DNA of 64,000 nt from positions 124,001 to 188,000 of the forward strand of contig NZ_JAGJTM010000004.1 of the NCBI RefSeq assembly GCF_018221685.1, read 5' to 3'. Under the pieces are notes generated by a model that saw only the letters and a program-made list of their open reading frames with translations, made no database searches and was not told the origin of the DNA. Both the position numbers and the translations under genes were made by a program. The first letter of the stretch is position 1; every line of letters starts with the position of its first letter. This document shows positions 8,868-17,599 of this stretch, one piece after another. The stretch is from Bombella apis. Its GTDB lineage: Bacteria; Pseudomonadota; Alphaproteobacteria; Acetobacterales; Acetobacteraceae.

Positions 8868-11342
8868 TCAGACTTCCGTGCTGGTCTCGGTTTCCACGAC
8901 CGTGCGGAGGCGTCGCAGCCGTAACGTGTTGCAGAGCACGAAGATGCTGGAGAGCGCCATGGCCCCTGCGGCGAAAGGGGGGGACAGCAGCGTGCCAGTG
9001 AATGGGTAGAGCACCCCTGCGGCAATCGGCAGCAGCACGATGTTGTAGGCGAAAGCCCAGAAGAGATTCTGCCGTATGATGGTCATCGTGGCCCGGGACA
9101 GGGCAAGGGCATTGGGCACGGTCATCAGGCTCTCGCCCGTCAGGACGAGGTCTGCGGCCTCTATGGCGATATCTGTTCCATGGCTGATGGCAAGCCCGGT
9201 GTCAGCCTGTGCCAATGCCGGGGCGTCATTGATGCCATCGCCCACGAAGGCCACGGAACCGTGTGTCTTCTGGAGGGTCCGTATGGCCTCACCTTTTTCA
9301 TGCGGCAGGACCTGGGCGATGACTTCCTCGATTCCGGCCAGGCGGGCGATATGCCGGGCTGTAGGTTCGATGTCCCCGGTAATCATGGCTGTCCGTATAT
9401 TCTGGGCCCGCAGGGCTGCAACGGCTTTCATGGCGGAGGGGCGGATGGGGTCCGCCACGCCCATGAGGGCCACGATCTGCCCCCCATGGGCCATGAAGAG
9501 GGGGGACGTGCCTTTCTGGCTCAGCTCTGCAGCAAGCCGGTTGGCTTCTGCATTATGGAAGCCCAGAGCCCTCATGCAGGCCTGGCTGCCAAGATGGATG
9601 CTCTGCCCGTCTTCATCCTGCGCTTCTATGCCCAGTCCGGGCATGATGCGGGCATGACGGGTCTTTACGGAAGGCAGGTCCCGTTCCTGCGCAGCTGTGA
9701 CGATGGCCCGGCTGACAGGGTGGTCGGACTGCGTTTCGACCGAGGCGGCAAGAGCCAGCAGGGTGTTCTCGGCCTGCTCAGGATGGTCGGAGGTGTTCTT
9801 GTCCAGCAGGTAGAATTCTGTCATCCGGGGCTGGCCGGCCGTCAGGGTGCCGGTCTTGTCGAAGGCAACCAGAGTGGTGGATTCCAGCGTCTGGAGGGCT
9901 TCGCCCTTGCGGAAGAGGATGCCCATTTCCGCCGCTTTGCCCGTACCGACCATGATGGCTGTTGGCGTGGCGAGGCCCATGGCACAGGGACAGGCGGCGA
10001 TCAGTACGGCAATGGCATTGACGAGAGCATGGCCCAGCGCCGGGGCAGGGCCCAGAAACAGCCAGATGAGGAATGTCAGCACGGCCAGCAGAATGATGGC
10101 TGGGACAAACCACAGGGTCACTTTGTCCACGAGGGACTGGATGGGCAGTTTGCCACCCTGGGCCTGTGCGACCATGCTGATGATGCGGGCCAGCATGGTG
10201 TCGGCTCCAGTGGCCGTGGCCTGGACCGTCAGTGTTCCTTCCTGGTTGATGGTCCCGCCGATGACGGTATCGCCGACCTGCCGGAGGGCTGGCATGGGCT
10301 CGCCTGTCAGCAGGGATTCATCCAGATGGCTTTCCCCTTCCAGTACGATTCCATCCAGTGGAACCCGCTCGCCGGGGCGGACAAGAAGCCTGTCGCCCGT
10401 CTGTATCTGGGCGACAGGGACAATGCGGCATGTTCCTTCAGTCAGCAGATGGGCATGCTGCGGTTGCAGATGGGTCAGTTTTTCCAGCGCTGCGGATGTG
10501 CGGCCTTTTGCTCTGGCCTCCATCATGCGTCCCAGAAGAACGAGCGTCAGGATGGCCAGGATGGTGTCAAAGTAGAGATGCTGTGTACCGGCTGGCATCA
10601 GGGTGGGGCAGAACACCACGAGGCTGGAGTACAGATAGGCGGCTCCGGTCCCCAGTGCGACCAGTGAGTTCATGTTTGGTGCCCGGTGCAGCAGGGCCGG
10701 TATCCCGGCCTGGTAGAAGCGCCGGCCCGGCCCCAGCAGGGCGACACTGGCCAGTGCCCATTGCAGCAGGGGCTGTATGGCAGGTGGAATGAGACCAAAC
10801 CCGTGTCCCATAGTCATGAACAGGATGGCCAGCCACAGCAGGGCAGACATCATCAGGTCCCGCCACTGGGTTTTCATGGCCTGCTTCATGCGTTGTTTCT
10901 GTGTCAGGGCATTTTCCAGCCCTGTCTCTCCCTCCAGCAGCGAGGCGGCGAATCCCATTTTCTGGATGGCGCTGATGAGCGCCTGATGTGTGGCTGTCCC
11001 GGTTACCTGTGCGGTGGCGGTTGCCAGATTGACGCTGGCCATCCTGACGCCGATGACGTCCTGAAGGCTCTTCTCCACCCGTGTGGAACAGGCAGCGCAG
11101 CTCATCCCTTCAATGCGTAATGTGATGGGCGGGGACGGGACATCATACCCGGCCTGTTCGACAGCCTGGATGAGAGCCGTGCGGGAGGCCGTGCCTGTGA
11201 CGTGGGCCGTGGCAGTTGCCAGATTGACGCTGACCTGTTCAACGCCTGGAACGGCCCGGAGGGCTTTCTCCACCCGTGCGGAGCAGGAGGCGCAGCTCAT
11301 CCCTTCTACGGGAAGCGTCTGGGATGATGGTGAAGCAGGCAT
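8868..11342 (-). CDS. copA: Copper-exporting P1B-type ATPase CopA
   Basis: Cu(I) efflux ATPase of the inner membrane. Two N-terminal heavy-metal domains carry GMSCASC and GMSCAAC. The transmembrane metal motif CPC lies in ACPCAMG near residue 450, the phosphorylation site DKTGT near residue 493, and the GDGINDAPAL hinge near residue 700. About 825 residues from ATG 11342, which has GGGGAG 4 nt upstream. An open in-frame extension to ATG 11447 would add 35 residues rich in Cys but lacks a good SD (see separate finding). No CueR/CsoR regulator or copper chaperone gene is adjacent. Confidence 0.95.
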   Translation of the reverse strand: MPASPSSQTLPVEGMSCASCSARVEKALRAVPGVEQVSVNLATATAHVTGTASRTALIQAVEQAGYDVPSPPITLRIEGMSCAACSTRVEKSLQDVIGVRMASVNLATATAQVTGTATHQALISAIQKMGFAASLLEGETGLENALTQKQRMKQAMKTQWRDLMMSALLWLAILFMTMGHGFGLIPPAIQPLLQWALASVALLGPGRRFYQAGIPALLHRAPNMNSLVALGTGAAYLYSSLVVFCPTLMPAGTQHLYFDTILAILTLVLLGRMMEARAKGRTSAALEKLTHLQPQHAHLLTEGTCRIVPVAQIQTGDRLLVRPGERVPLDGIVLEGESHLDESLLTGEPMPALRQVGDTVIGGTINQEGTLTVQATATGADTMLARIISMVAQAQGGKLPIQSLVDKVTLWFVPAIILLAVLTFLIWLFLGPAPALGHALVNAIAVLIAACPCAMGLATPTAIMVGTGKAAEMGILFRKGEALQTLESTTLVAFDKTGTLTAGQPRMTEFYLLDKNTSDHPEQAENTLLALAASVETQSDHPVSRAIVTAAQERDLPSVKTRHARIMPGLGIEAQDEDGQSIHLGSQACMRALGFHNAEANRLAAELSQKGTSPLFMAHGGQIVALMGVADPIRPSAMKAVAALRAQNIRTAMITGDIEPTARHIARLAGIEEVIAQVLPHEKGEAIRTLQKTHGSVAFVGDGINDAPALAQADTGLAISHGTDIAIEAADLVLTGESLMTVPNALALSRATMTIIRQNLFWAFAYNIVLLPIAAGVLYPFTGTLLSPPFAAGAMALSSIFVLCNTLRLRRLRTVVETETSTEV

Positions 11343-11383
11343 GGGGCTCCCCTGTATGGTGGTGTCAGGCTGGCATATCGTGC

Positions 11384-11409
11384 AGTAGCATGTGGAACAA
11401 AAGTAGCAT
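11384..11409. promoter_or_regulatory. Direct repeat AGTAGCAT upstream of copA
   Basis: AGTAGCAT occurs at 11384-11391 and 11402-11409, 18 bp apart, and the second copy runs into the near-palindrome AGCATTTGCT. The pair lies 42-67 bp upstream of the preferred copA start and is a candidate operator for a metal sensor. The same bases encode most of the cysteines of the alternative copA extension, so coding and regulatory explanations compete. Confidence 0.3.
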
Positions 11410-11622
11410 TTGCTGGGCATGGATGAAGAAAAAACGTTTTTCTGCATGGGAGTTAGACGGACATATGCAGAAAAGACGAGGCTCCCATGAGAGAAATTTG
11501 CTGAATGGTAAAATGATCAGTGGTATGTTTACCGGCAGTCAGTAATTTTCTGGCGCAAATGCAAGATTTGATCTGCCAGACCGGTTGTTCCGGTACAGTG
11601 GCGGATTCAGGGAGGAATATCC

Positions 11623-11865
11623 ATGGCGGACGCTATCAATGTTGATGAGCTCAAGTCCAAGGCTGAGGAAATCGTCAACCCCGATGAACTGAAAGCCAAG
11701 GCTGAGGAATATGCCAGCCGTGCCCAGGAGGCATTCCAGTCCATCAGCAAGGACCTGAAGCCCAAGAGCCGTTGCCAGTGTGTTGGTCAGACGCTGCTGT
11801 GGAGTGGTGCCATTGTGGCCGCTCTGGCTGGCCTGTGTGCCATTGGCCGCTGGCTGAAGAAGTAA
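11623..11865 (+). CDS. Small single-pass membrane protein (80 aa), unknown function
   Basis: An 80-residue protein with GGGAGG-type SD (agggaggaatatcc before the ATG). The first half is a charged helix built from a short repeat (VDELKSKAEE and PDELKAKAEE). A Cys-x-Cys follows, then one hydrophobic helix (about residues 57-75) ending in a basic WLKK tail. This layout suggests a cytoplasmic amphipathic helix anchored in the inner membrane, reminiscent of the DUF883/ElaB-YqjD ribosome-tethering type, but I cannot confirm that family. It is monocistronic, divergent from copA and followed by a terminator. Confidence 0.7.
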   Translation: MADAINVDELKSKAEEIVNPDELKAKAEEYASRAQEAFQSISKDLKPKSRCQCVGQTLLWSGAIVAALAGLCAIGRWLKK

Positions 11866-11900
11866 GCCTTCAGAGCCAGTTCTGCAAAAAGATGCAATCG

Positions 11901-11932
11901 AAAAACCCCCAGTCCTGTGGCTGGGGGTTTTT
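11901..11932. terminator. Bidirectional intrinsic terminator
   Basis: Perfect 12-bp arms AAAAACCCCCAG and CTGGGGGTTTTT with an 8-nt loop give a stem plus T-run on both strands, serving the small membrane protein gene and trpA. Confidence 0.9.
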
Positions 11933-11943
11933 CGTGTCCGGTT

Positions 11944-12759
11944 TCAGCTGCGCACCGCCCTGGCAAGGGAGCGGATTTTCTCCAGTGCCGTGGGGATGCT
12001 TCTGGCCGTGGCGTGGCCGTGTTCATCATAGGTGGCGGCCATCTCCTTGATGATGGCGGAGGCCACGACGGCCCCGTCGCTGATGCGGGAGGCTGCGCGG
12101 GCCTGCTCCGGCGTGCTGATGCCAAAACCGGCCACGACGGGAAGGTCCGTGGCGGCCCGAAGGCGGGTCATGGCGGCTTTCAGCTGCTCTTCCGTGGCGC
12201 TGCGTGTGCCTGTGATGCCCGTGATGCTCACATGATAGACGAACCCGCTGGCCTTCCTGAGGATGGTCTTCAGCCGGTCATCCGGGGTGGTGGGGGCGGT
12301 CAGGGTGATCATGTCCAGCCCTTCCGCTCTGGCGTGGGGGGCCAGCTCCTCGGACTCCTCAGGCGGCAGGTCCACCACGATCAGCCCATCCACACCGGCG
12401 GAGCGGGCATCCTTGCAGAATCGCTCCACACCGTAACTGTCGATCGGGTTGTAATAGCCCATCAGGATGATCGGCGTATGGTCATTCTCCTTGCGGAAGT
12501 CCCGGATGAGCTCCAGCGTTCCCTTCAGGGTGGCCCCGGCCTTCAGGCCACGCCGTGCGGCTAGCTGGATGGTCGGGCCATCGGCGGAGGGGTCGGAGAA
12601 GGGCACGCCGACCTCGATGAGATCGGCCCCGGCCTCGGGCATCTGGCGCAGCAGGGCCAGGGATGTCTCCCTGTCCGGGTCGAAGGCTTCCAGATAGGGC
12701 AGCAGGGCACCACGGCCCTCTTTTTTCAGGCGGTCGAAACAGGTCTTGATGCGGCTCAT
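11944..12759 (-). CDS. trpA: Tryptophan synthase alpha subunit TrpA
   Basis: TIM-barrel subunit that cleaves indole-3-glycerol phosphate to indole and glyceraldehyde 3-phosphate and channels the indole to TrpB. The catalytic glutamate region (LIEVGVPFSDPSADGP) and the catalytic aspartate strand (VVDLPPEE) are intact; 271 residues is normal. AAGGAG lies 7 nt upstream of the ATG. It follows trpB by 11 bp, and a terminator lies just beyond its stop, so it ends the sucA-trpB-trpA run. Confidence 0.97.
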   Translation of the reverse strand: MSRIKTCFDRLKKEGRGALLPYLEAFDPDRETSLALLRQMPEAGADLIEVGVPFSDPSADGPTIQLAARRGLKAGATLKGTLELIRDFRKENDHTPIILMGYYNPIDSYGVERFCKDARSAGVDGLIVVDLPPEESEELAPHARAEGLDMITLTAPTTPDDRLKTILRKASGFVYHVSITGITGTRSATEEQLKAAMTRLRAATDLPVVAGFGISTPEQARAASRISDGAVVASAIIKEMAATYDEHGHATARSIPTALEKIRSLARAVRS

Positions 12760-12770
12760 GGTGGCTCTCC

Positions 12771-14003
12771 TTACAGTTTCACGCCCAGATGGGCCGCAAC
12801 GGTGGGTACGTCCTTGTCACCCCGGCCGGACAGGTTGACGATGATGGTCTGGTCTCTGGTCATGGTCGGGGCCATGACGATGGCATGGGCCACGGCATGG
12901 GCACTTTCCAGCGCCGGGATGATGCCCTCCAGCTTCGTGAGGGTCTGGAAGGCGTCGAGGGCCTGATCGTCCGTGGCGCTGACGTAGTTCACCCGGCCAA
13001 TATCCTTGAGCCATGAATGTTCCGGCCCGATGCCGGGATAGTCCAGCCCCGCACTGATGGAGTGGGCCTCCGTGATCTGCCCGTGTTCGTCCTGTAGCAG
13101 GTAGGTGCGGTTGCCATGCAGGACGCCGGGCCTGCCACGGGCGATGGACGCTGCCGTCTTGCCGCTGTCCAGCCCCAGCCCGGCGGCCTCCACGCCGTAA
13201 AGCGGGACATCGGCATCATCGAGGAAGGGGTGAAAAATCCCCATGGCGTTGGACCCGCCCCCGATGGCGGCGATGACGGCATCCGGCAGGCGGCCTGTCT
13301 GTTCCTGTATCTGCTCACGGGCTTCCGTCCCGATGACGGACTGGAAGTCCCGCACCATGGCCGGGTAAGGATGTGGCCCTGCCACCGTGCCGACAAGGAA
13401 GTAGGTGTTCTCCACATTGGCCACCCAGTCCCGCATGGCCTCGTTCATGGCATCCTTCAGCGTGCCGGCTCCCGCCGTGACGGGATGGACCTTGGCTCCC
13501 AGCAGGTGCATGCGGAAGACATTGGGCTTCTGCCGCTCCACATCGGTGGCCCCCATGTAGATTTCGCAGTCCAGCCCGAAGAGGGCACAGACGGTGGCCG
13601 TGGCCACGCCGTGCTGTCCGGCCCCGGTCTCGGCCACGATGCGGGTCTTGCCCATGCGGCGGGCCAGAAGAATCTGGCCCATCACGTTGTTCAGCTTGTG
13701 GGAGCCCGTGTGGTTCAGCTCTTCCCGCTTGAGGTAGATCTGCGCTCCGCCGAGCGTCTCGCTCAGCCGTCTGGCGTGCCAGAGCGGGCTGGGACGGCCC
13801 ACATAGTGGCGGAGGTAATAATCCAGCTCTTCCTGAAACCGCGGGTCAGTCTTGGCGTGGTTGTAGGCTTTTTCCAGTTCCAGCATCAGGGGCATGAGGG
13901 TTTCGGCCACGAAACGCCCGCCGTGGATTCCGAAATGCCCCCGTTCATCCGGTCCGGTGCGAAGGGAATTGAGCTGGCTGGTGATGGGTTTGTCTACTGG
14001 CAT
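12771..14003 (-). CDS. trpB: Tryptophan synthase beta subunit TrpB
   Basis: PLP enzyme that condenses indole with serine to make tryptophan. The PLP-lysine motif [10 protein letters not shown], the ETGAGQHG segment and the phosphate-binding GGGSNAMG loop are all present; 410 residues is typical of TrpB1. The stop lies 11 bp before trpA. Upstream there is no trpF; instead sucA ends 30 bp before this start, so trpBA probably depends on sucA transcription or a promoter inside sucA. Confidence 0.97.
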   Translation of the reverse strand: MPVDKPITSQLNSLRTGPDERGHFGIHGGRFVAETLMPLMLELEKAYNHAKTDPRFQEELDYYLRHYVGRPSPLWHARRLSETLGGAQIYLKREELNHTGSHKLNNVMGQILLARRMGKTRIVAETGAGQHGVATATVCALFGLDCEIYMGATDVERQKPNVFRMHLLGAKVHPVTAGAGTLKDAMNEAMRDWVANVENTYFLVGTVAGPHPYPAMVRDFQSVIGTEAREQIQEQTGRLPDAVIAAIGGGSNAMGIFHPFLDDADVPLYGVEAAGLGLDSGKTAASIARGRPGVLHGNRTYLLQDEHGQITEAHSISAGLDYPGIGPEHSWLKDIGRVNYVSATDDQALDAFQTLTKLEGIIPALESAHAVAHAIVMAPTMTRDQTIIVNLSGRGDKDVPTVAAHLGVKL

Positions 14004-14033
14004 GATGTGTGTCTTTACGTCTTGAATGAAGGA

Positions 14034-16736
14034 TCAGTCGATGGATGGGGAGGCGGCCTCCAGCCCCAGGGCCTGCCGGATGAGCGTTTCCTGCTCGGCC
14101 TGGTGGATGCCGGGCAGCCCGGTGGCGGGTGAGGCGGAGGCCTTGCGCCCGGCATAATGCGGGCGGGTGCAGGCATGGCCGATCTCCCGCAGGCAGGCTT
14201 CGATGCGCCGGTCCACGAACTGCCAGGCCCCGCCATTTTCCGGCTCTTCCTGACACCAGATGACGTCTTCTGCCTGGGGGTGATGACCCAGCTCTTCGGC
14301 CAGGGCATGATGGGGGAAAGGATAGAGCTGCTCCAGCCGGATGATGGCGCAGTGTTTCAGTCCGGCGTCTTCCCTCTGCTGGATGAGGTCGTAATAGACC
14401 TTGCCACTGCACAGGATGGCCCGCCGTGCGCCACCGGCGCAGGTGGCATCGGCAATGACGGGCGCAAAGCGTGTCTGCGGTCCCATCTCGCTGAGCAGGG
14501 AGACGGCCTGCTTGTGCCGCAGGAGCGACTTGGGGCTGAACACGACCAGCGGCTTGCGGCAGCGGCGGGCGATCTGCCGCCGGAGCAGATGGAAGAAGCT
14601 CGCCGGGCTGGAGGGCATGCAGACCCGCATGTTGTTCTCGGCACAGAGCTGGAGGAAGCGCTCCGGGCGGGCGGAGGAATGTTCCGGCCCGGCTCCCTCA
14701 TAGCCGTGGGGCAGGAGCAGGGTCAGGCCGGATGTCCGCAGCCATTTTGTCTCTCCGGCTGCAAGGAACTGGTCGATGATGATCTGCGCCCCGTTGGCGA
14801 AGTCGCCAAACTGGCCTTCCCACAGCACCAGCGCATCCGGGTTGCCCAGAGAATAGCCATACTCGAACCCCATCACGCCATATTCGGAGAGGGGGGAGTT
14901 CCACACGTTCACGGGAGCCTGCCGGGGGGCGATATGGGCCAGCGGCGTGTAGTGATGGCCCGTATGCTGGTCCGTCAGCACGGCATGGCGCTGGCTGAAG
15001 GTTCCCCGGCCGCAATCCTGCCCGGAGAGGCGTATGGCGTGGCCATCAAGGGCCAGCGTGCCAAAGGCAAGGGCCTCTGCCGTGGCCCAGTCCACCGGGC
15101 CGCCCTCGGCCAGCGTGGCCTGCTTCGCCCGAAGCTGCCGGGCTAGACGGGGATGGACGGTGAAATCCGCCGGAATGGCTGTCATCGCTTCCCCAACCTG
15201 CTGGAGCCGGGGCAGGGGCACGCCCGTCATGGGCTGGATGCGTTCGGGCGTGTCCAGCAGGCGGGTGGGGTCCTGCGGGCTGTAATCCAGCCAGTCGGTC
15301 GGGTCCGGCTGGTAGGTGTCGGCATCCTCGAAGGCCTGATGGAGCTGGGCCTGCACATCATCCCACAGGGCCTCCACCTCGGCAGGGTGGATGTCCGTCT
15401 CGGCCAGAACCTTCTCGGCATAGAGGCGGCGGAGTGTCGGGTGCTGGCTGATGGTCTGCACCATCGCAGGCTGCGTGAAGGCGGGGTCGTCCGTCTCGTT
15501 ATGGCCGTGGCGGCGGTAGCTGATGATGTCCACCACGATGTCGCTGGCAAAGGTCTTCCGCCATTCATGGGCAAGGGCGGCACAGCGGGCCACGGCCTCG
15601 GGGTTGTCGCCATTCACGTGCAGGATGGGGGCCTGCACGGTCTTGGCGATGTCGGTGTTCCAGATGCCGGAATGGGCCGAGTCCGGGCTGGTGGTGAAGC
15701 CCACCTGATTGTTGATGATGAGATGCACCGTGCCGCCGGTACGGTATCCTTCCAGCCGGGACAGCTGGAGTGTTTCATACACCACGCCCTGCCCGGCGAA
15801 GGCGGCGTCCCCGTGGACGAGAATTCCCAGATGCTTCTGGCGGTCCTCATCCCTGTCCCTGTCCTGGGCGGCCCGGACCCGGCCCAACACGACCGGGTCC
15901 ACCGCTTCCAGATGGGACGGGTTGGGGAGGAGGGAGATGCGGATCTCGTGGCGGCCCTGCCGGATGGTGGTCGTGGTGCCCAGATGGTACTTCACGTCCC
16001 CGGAGACCCGGATGCCTTCCGGGTAGAAGGCCTTGCCTGCGAATTCGCTGAAGATGGCGGCATAAGGCTTGCGCAGGATGTTGGCCATGACATTCAGCCG
16101 CCCCCGATGGGGCATGCCGAGCGAGATGGAGCGCACGCCGTCCCGTGCCGCCTCATTCAGCAGGGCCTGAAGGGCGACGATGAGGCTTTCTCCGCCTTCA
16201 AGGCCGAAACGGCGCATCCCGGTGAAACGCTGCTGGCAGAAGGTCTCGAAACCTTCGGCACGGGTGAGCAGGCTCAGGATGCGTTCCTGCGAGAGGGGCA
16301 GGGCGGTGGCCGGTTTTTCTTCCAGATGGTCGATCCACCACTGCCGCTGCTGGCTGTCCTGAAGATGCATGAACTCCGCCCCGATCGGCCCGCAATAGGT
16401 CCGTTTCAGGCGGGCCAGCAGGGTGGGGTCGGTCTGGCTGTCGGGGGTGAGGGCATCGATCTGGCGGGCAGGGCGCAGGCCCAGCGGGTCCAGCTCTGCC
16501 TGGAGATGCCCGCAGAGGCGGAAGGCCTCCTTCAGCCGTTCATCCCGCAGGCTGACGTCCGGGACCGTGGCGTGCGGGCCTGTCTCATGTCTGGCAGGGT
16601 CGCCCATGGTGGCGAACAGCGTGTCATAGTCGGAAGGGACGGAGGCCGGGTCCTCCAGCCACTGGGTGTACAGCTCACCGAGATAGGCGATGTTTTCGCC
16701 ATTGATCGCATTCTGGTGGTTCGGTGAGCCCGTCAT
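14034..16736 (-). CDS. sucA: 2-oxoglutarate dehydrogenase E1 component SucA
   Basis: ThDP-dependent E1 subunit that decarboxylates 2-oxoglutarate and transfers the succinyl group to the E2 lipoyl domain in the TCA cycle. The N-terminal segment with the LGELY-type E2-contact region, SLGMPHRGRLNV, the GDAAFAGQG ThDP motif and HGYEGAGPEHSSARPERF are all intact. 900 residues is slightly short for the family (about 930-990). ATG 16736 has GGAAAG upstream. The usual downstream partner sucB is absent and trpB follows instead. Confidence 0.96.
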   Translation of the reverse strand: MTGSPNHQNAINGENIAYLGELYTQWLEDPASVPSDYDTLFATMGDPARHETGPHATVPDVSLRDERLKEAFRLCGHLQAELDPLGLRPARQIDALTPDSQTDPTLLARLKRTYCGPIGAEFMHLQDSQQRQWWIDHLEEKPATALPLSQERILSLLTRAEGFETFCQQRFTGMRRFGLEGGESLIVALQALLNEAARDGVRSISLGMPHRGRLNVMANILRKPYAAIFSEFAGKAFYPEGIRVSGDVKYHLGTTTTIRQGRHEIRISLLPNPSHLEAVDPVVLGRVRAAQDRDRDEDRQKHLGILVHGDAAFAGQGVVYETLQLSRLEGYRTGGTVHLIINNQVGFTTSPDSAHSGIWNTDIAKTVQAPILHVNGDNPEAVARCAALAHEWRKTFASDIVVDIISYRRHGHNETDDPAFTQPAMVQTISQHPTLRRLYAEKVLAETDIHPAEVEALWDDVQAQLHQAFEDADTYQPDPTDWLDYSPQDPTRLLDTPERIQPMTGVPLPRLQQVGEAMTAIPADFTVHPRLARQLRAKQATLAEGGPVDWATAEALAFGTLALDGHAIRLSGQDCGRGTFSQRHAVLTDQHTGHHYTPLAHIAPRQAPVNVWNSPLSEYGVMGFEYGYSLGNPDALVLWEGQFGDFANGAQIIIDQFLAAGETKWLRTSGLTLLLPHGYEGAGPEHSSARPERFLQLCAENNMRVCMPSSPASFFHLLRRQIARRCRKPLVVFSPKSLLRHKQAVSLLSEMGPQTRFAPVIADATCAGGARRAILCSGKVYYDLIQQREDAGLKHCAIIRLEQLYPFPHHALAEELGHHPQAEDVIWCQEEPENGGAWQFVDRRIEACLREIGHACTRPHYAGRKASASPATGLPGIHQAEQETLIRQALGLEAASPSID

Positions 16737-16866
16737 GATGGCATCTTTCCTTCTTGCCTCGCTGGGAGGGTATTTTTAACCGATCGTGCCGGGAAGGCAA
16801 AATCTTCCCTCACCTTGTCGTCAGAGGGGCCGGGACGGCTTGCCTGCCCTGCCGGAGGGCGGTAGC

Positions 16867-17517
16867 GTGACTGTCACCATGAGTACGATTTCTATCAATT
16901 ACGAGGCTGTCAGGCGGGCCGTGGTCAGCCGGGTGCCATGTCCGCACATTGTGGTGTCGGATTTCCTTGCAGGGCCGTCGCTGGCCCGGGCCGTGTCCCT
17001 GCTGCCGGAGATACGGGCGGGCGGGTCTTTCCCCATCGGGGCGCTGGAGCTCCATCCCGAGCTCAAGGCCATGATGGAAGACTTTGCCGGGCCCCGGCTG
17101 AAAGAGATCGTCTCTGAGAAATTCGGGCTGGATGTCCGTTCTGCGCCCAGCATGGTGACCATGCGGGGCCAGACACGGGCCAAGGATGGCCGCATACACA
17201 GGGACAGTGCCTCCAAGCGTGTGACCATCCTGCTTTATCTCAATGACCCGGAAAAGGATTGGGATCACAAGGGGGGGTGCCTGCGTTTTCTCAACGGGCC
17301 TGACGATGTGGAGGATTATGCCAGCGAGATTCCGCCTGTTGGTGGCACGCTGGTCATTTTCCCCAATGGGCCGGACACATGGCACGGCCACCGCCCCTAT
17401 GTGGGGGCACGCCACACGGTCCAGCTCAATTACATGGCGCGGGATGGCCGTGCCCGGTATGAGCTGGTGCGCCATCATGTGTCCGCCTTCTGCAAGCGGT
17501 TGCCTTTTTTCGGGTAG
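16867..17517 (+). CDS. 2-oxoglutarate/Fe(II)-dependent oxygenase domain protein
   Basis: A 216-residue protein with a double-stranded beta-helix oxygenase core. The iron ligands are visible as HRD (His-x-Asp) and the later His in WHGHRP, with Arg in ARHTVQ positioned to bind 2-oxoglutarate; strands ILLYLN and GGTLVIF fit the jellyroll. GTG 16867 is chosen because GGAGGG lies exactly 7 nt upstream, while ATG 16879 is too far from it. Substrate unknown; candidates are a protein side chain or a small metabolite. It is divergent from sucA, which is suggestive but not proof of a 2-oxoglutarate link. Confidence 0.82.
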   Translation: MTVTMSTISINYEAVRRAVVSRVPCPHIVVSDFLAGPSLARAVSLLPEIRAGGSFPIGALELHPELKAMMEDFAGPRLKEIVSEKFGLDVRSAPSMVTMRGQTRAKDGRIHRDSASKRVTILLYLNDPEKDWDHKGGCLRFLNGPDDVEDYASEIPPVGGTLVIFPNGPDTWHGHRPYVGARHTVQLNYMARDGRARYELVRHHVSAFCKRLPFFG

Positions 17518-17599
17518 AGACAGCTCTTATAATGAGGCCCGGATGGGTTTCTGAATGAAACGGGGCGGGGTTGGGCCCTGCCCGAGGGAGAATGAGAGA

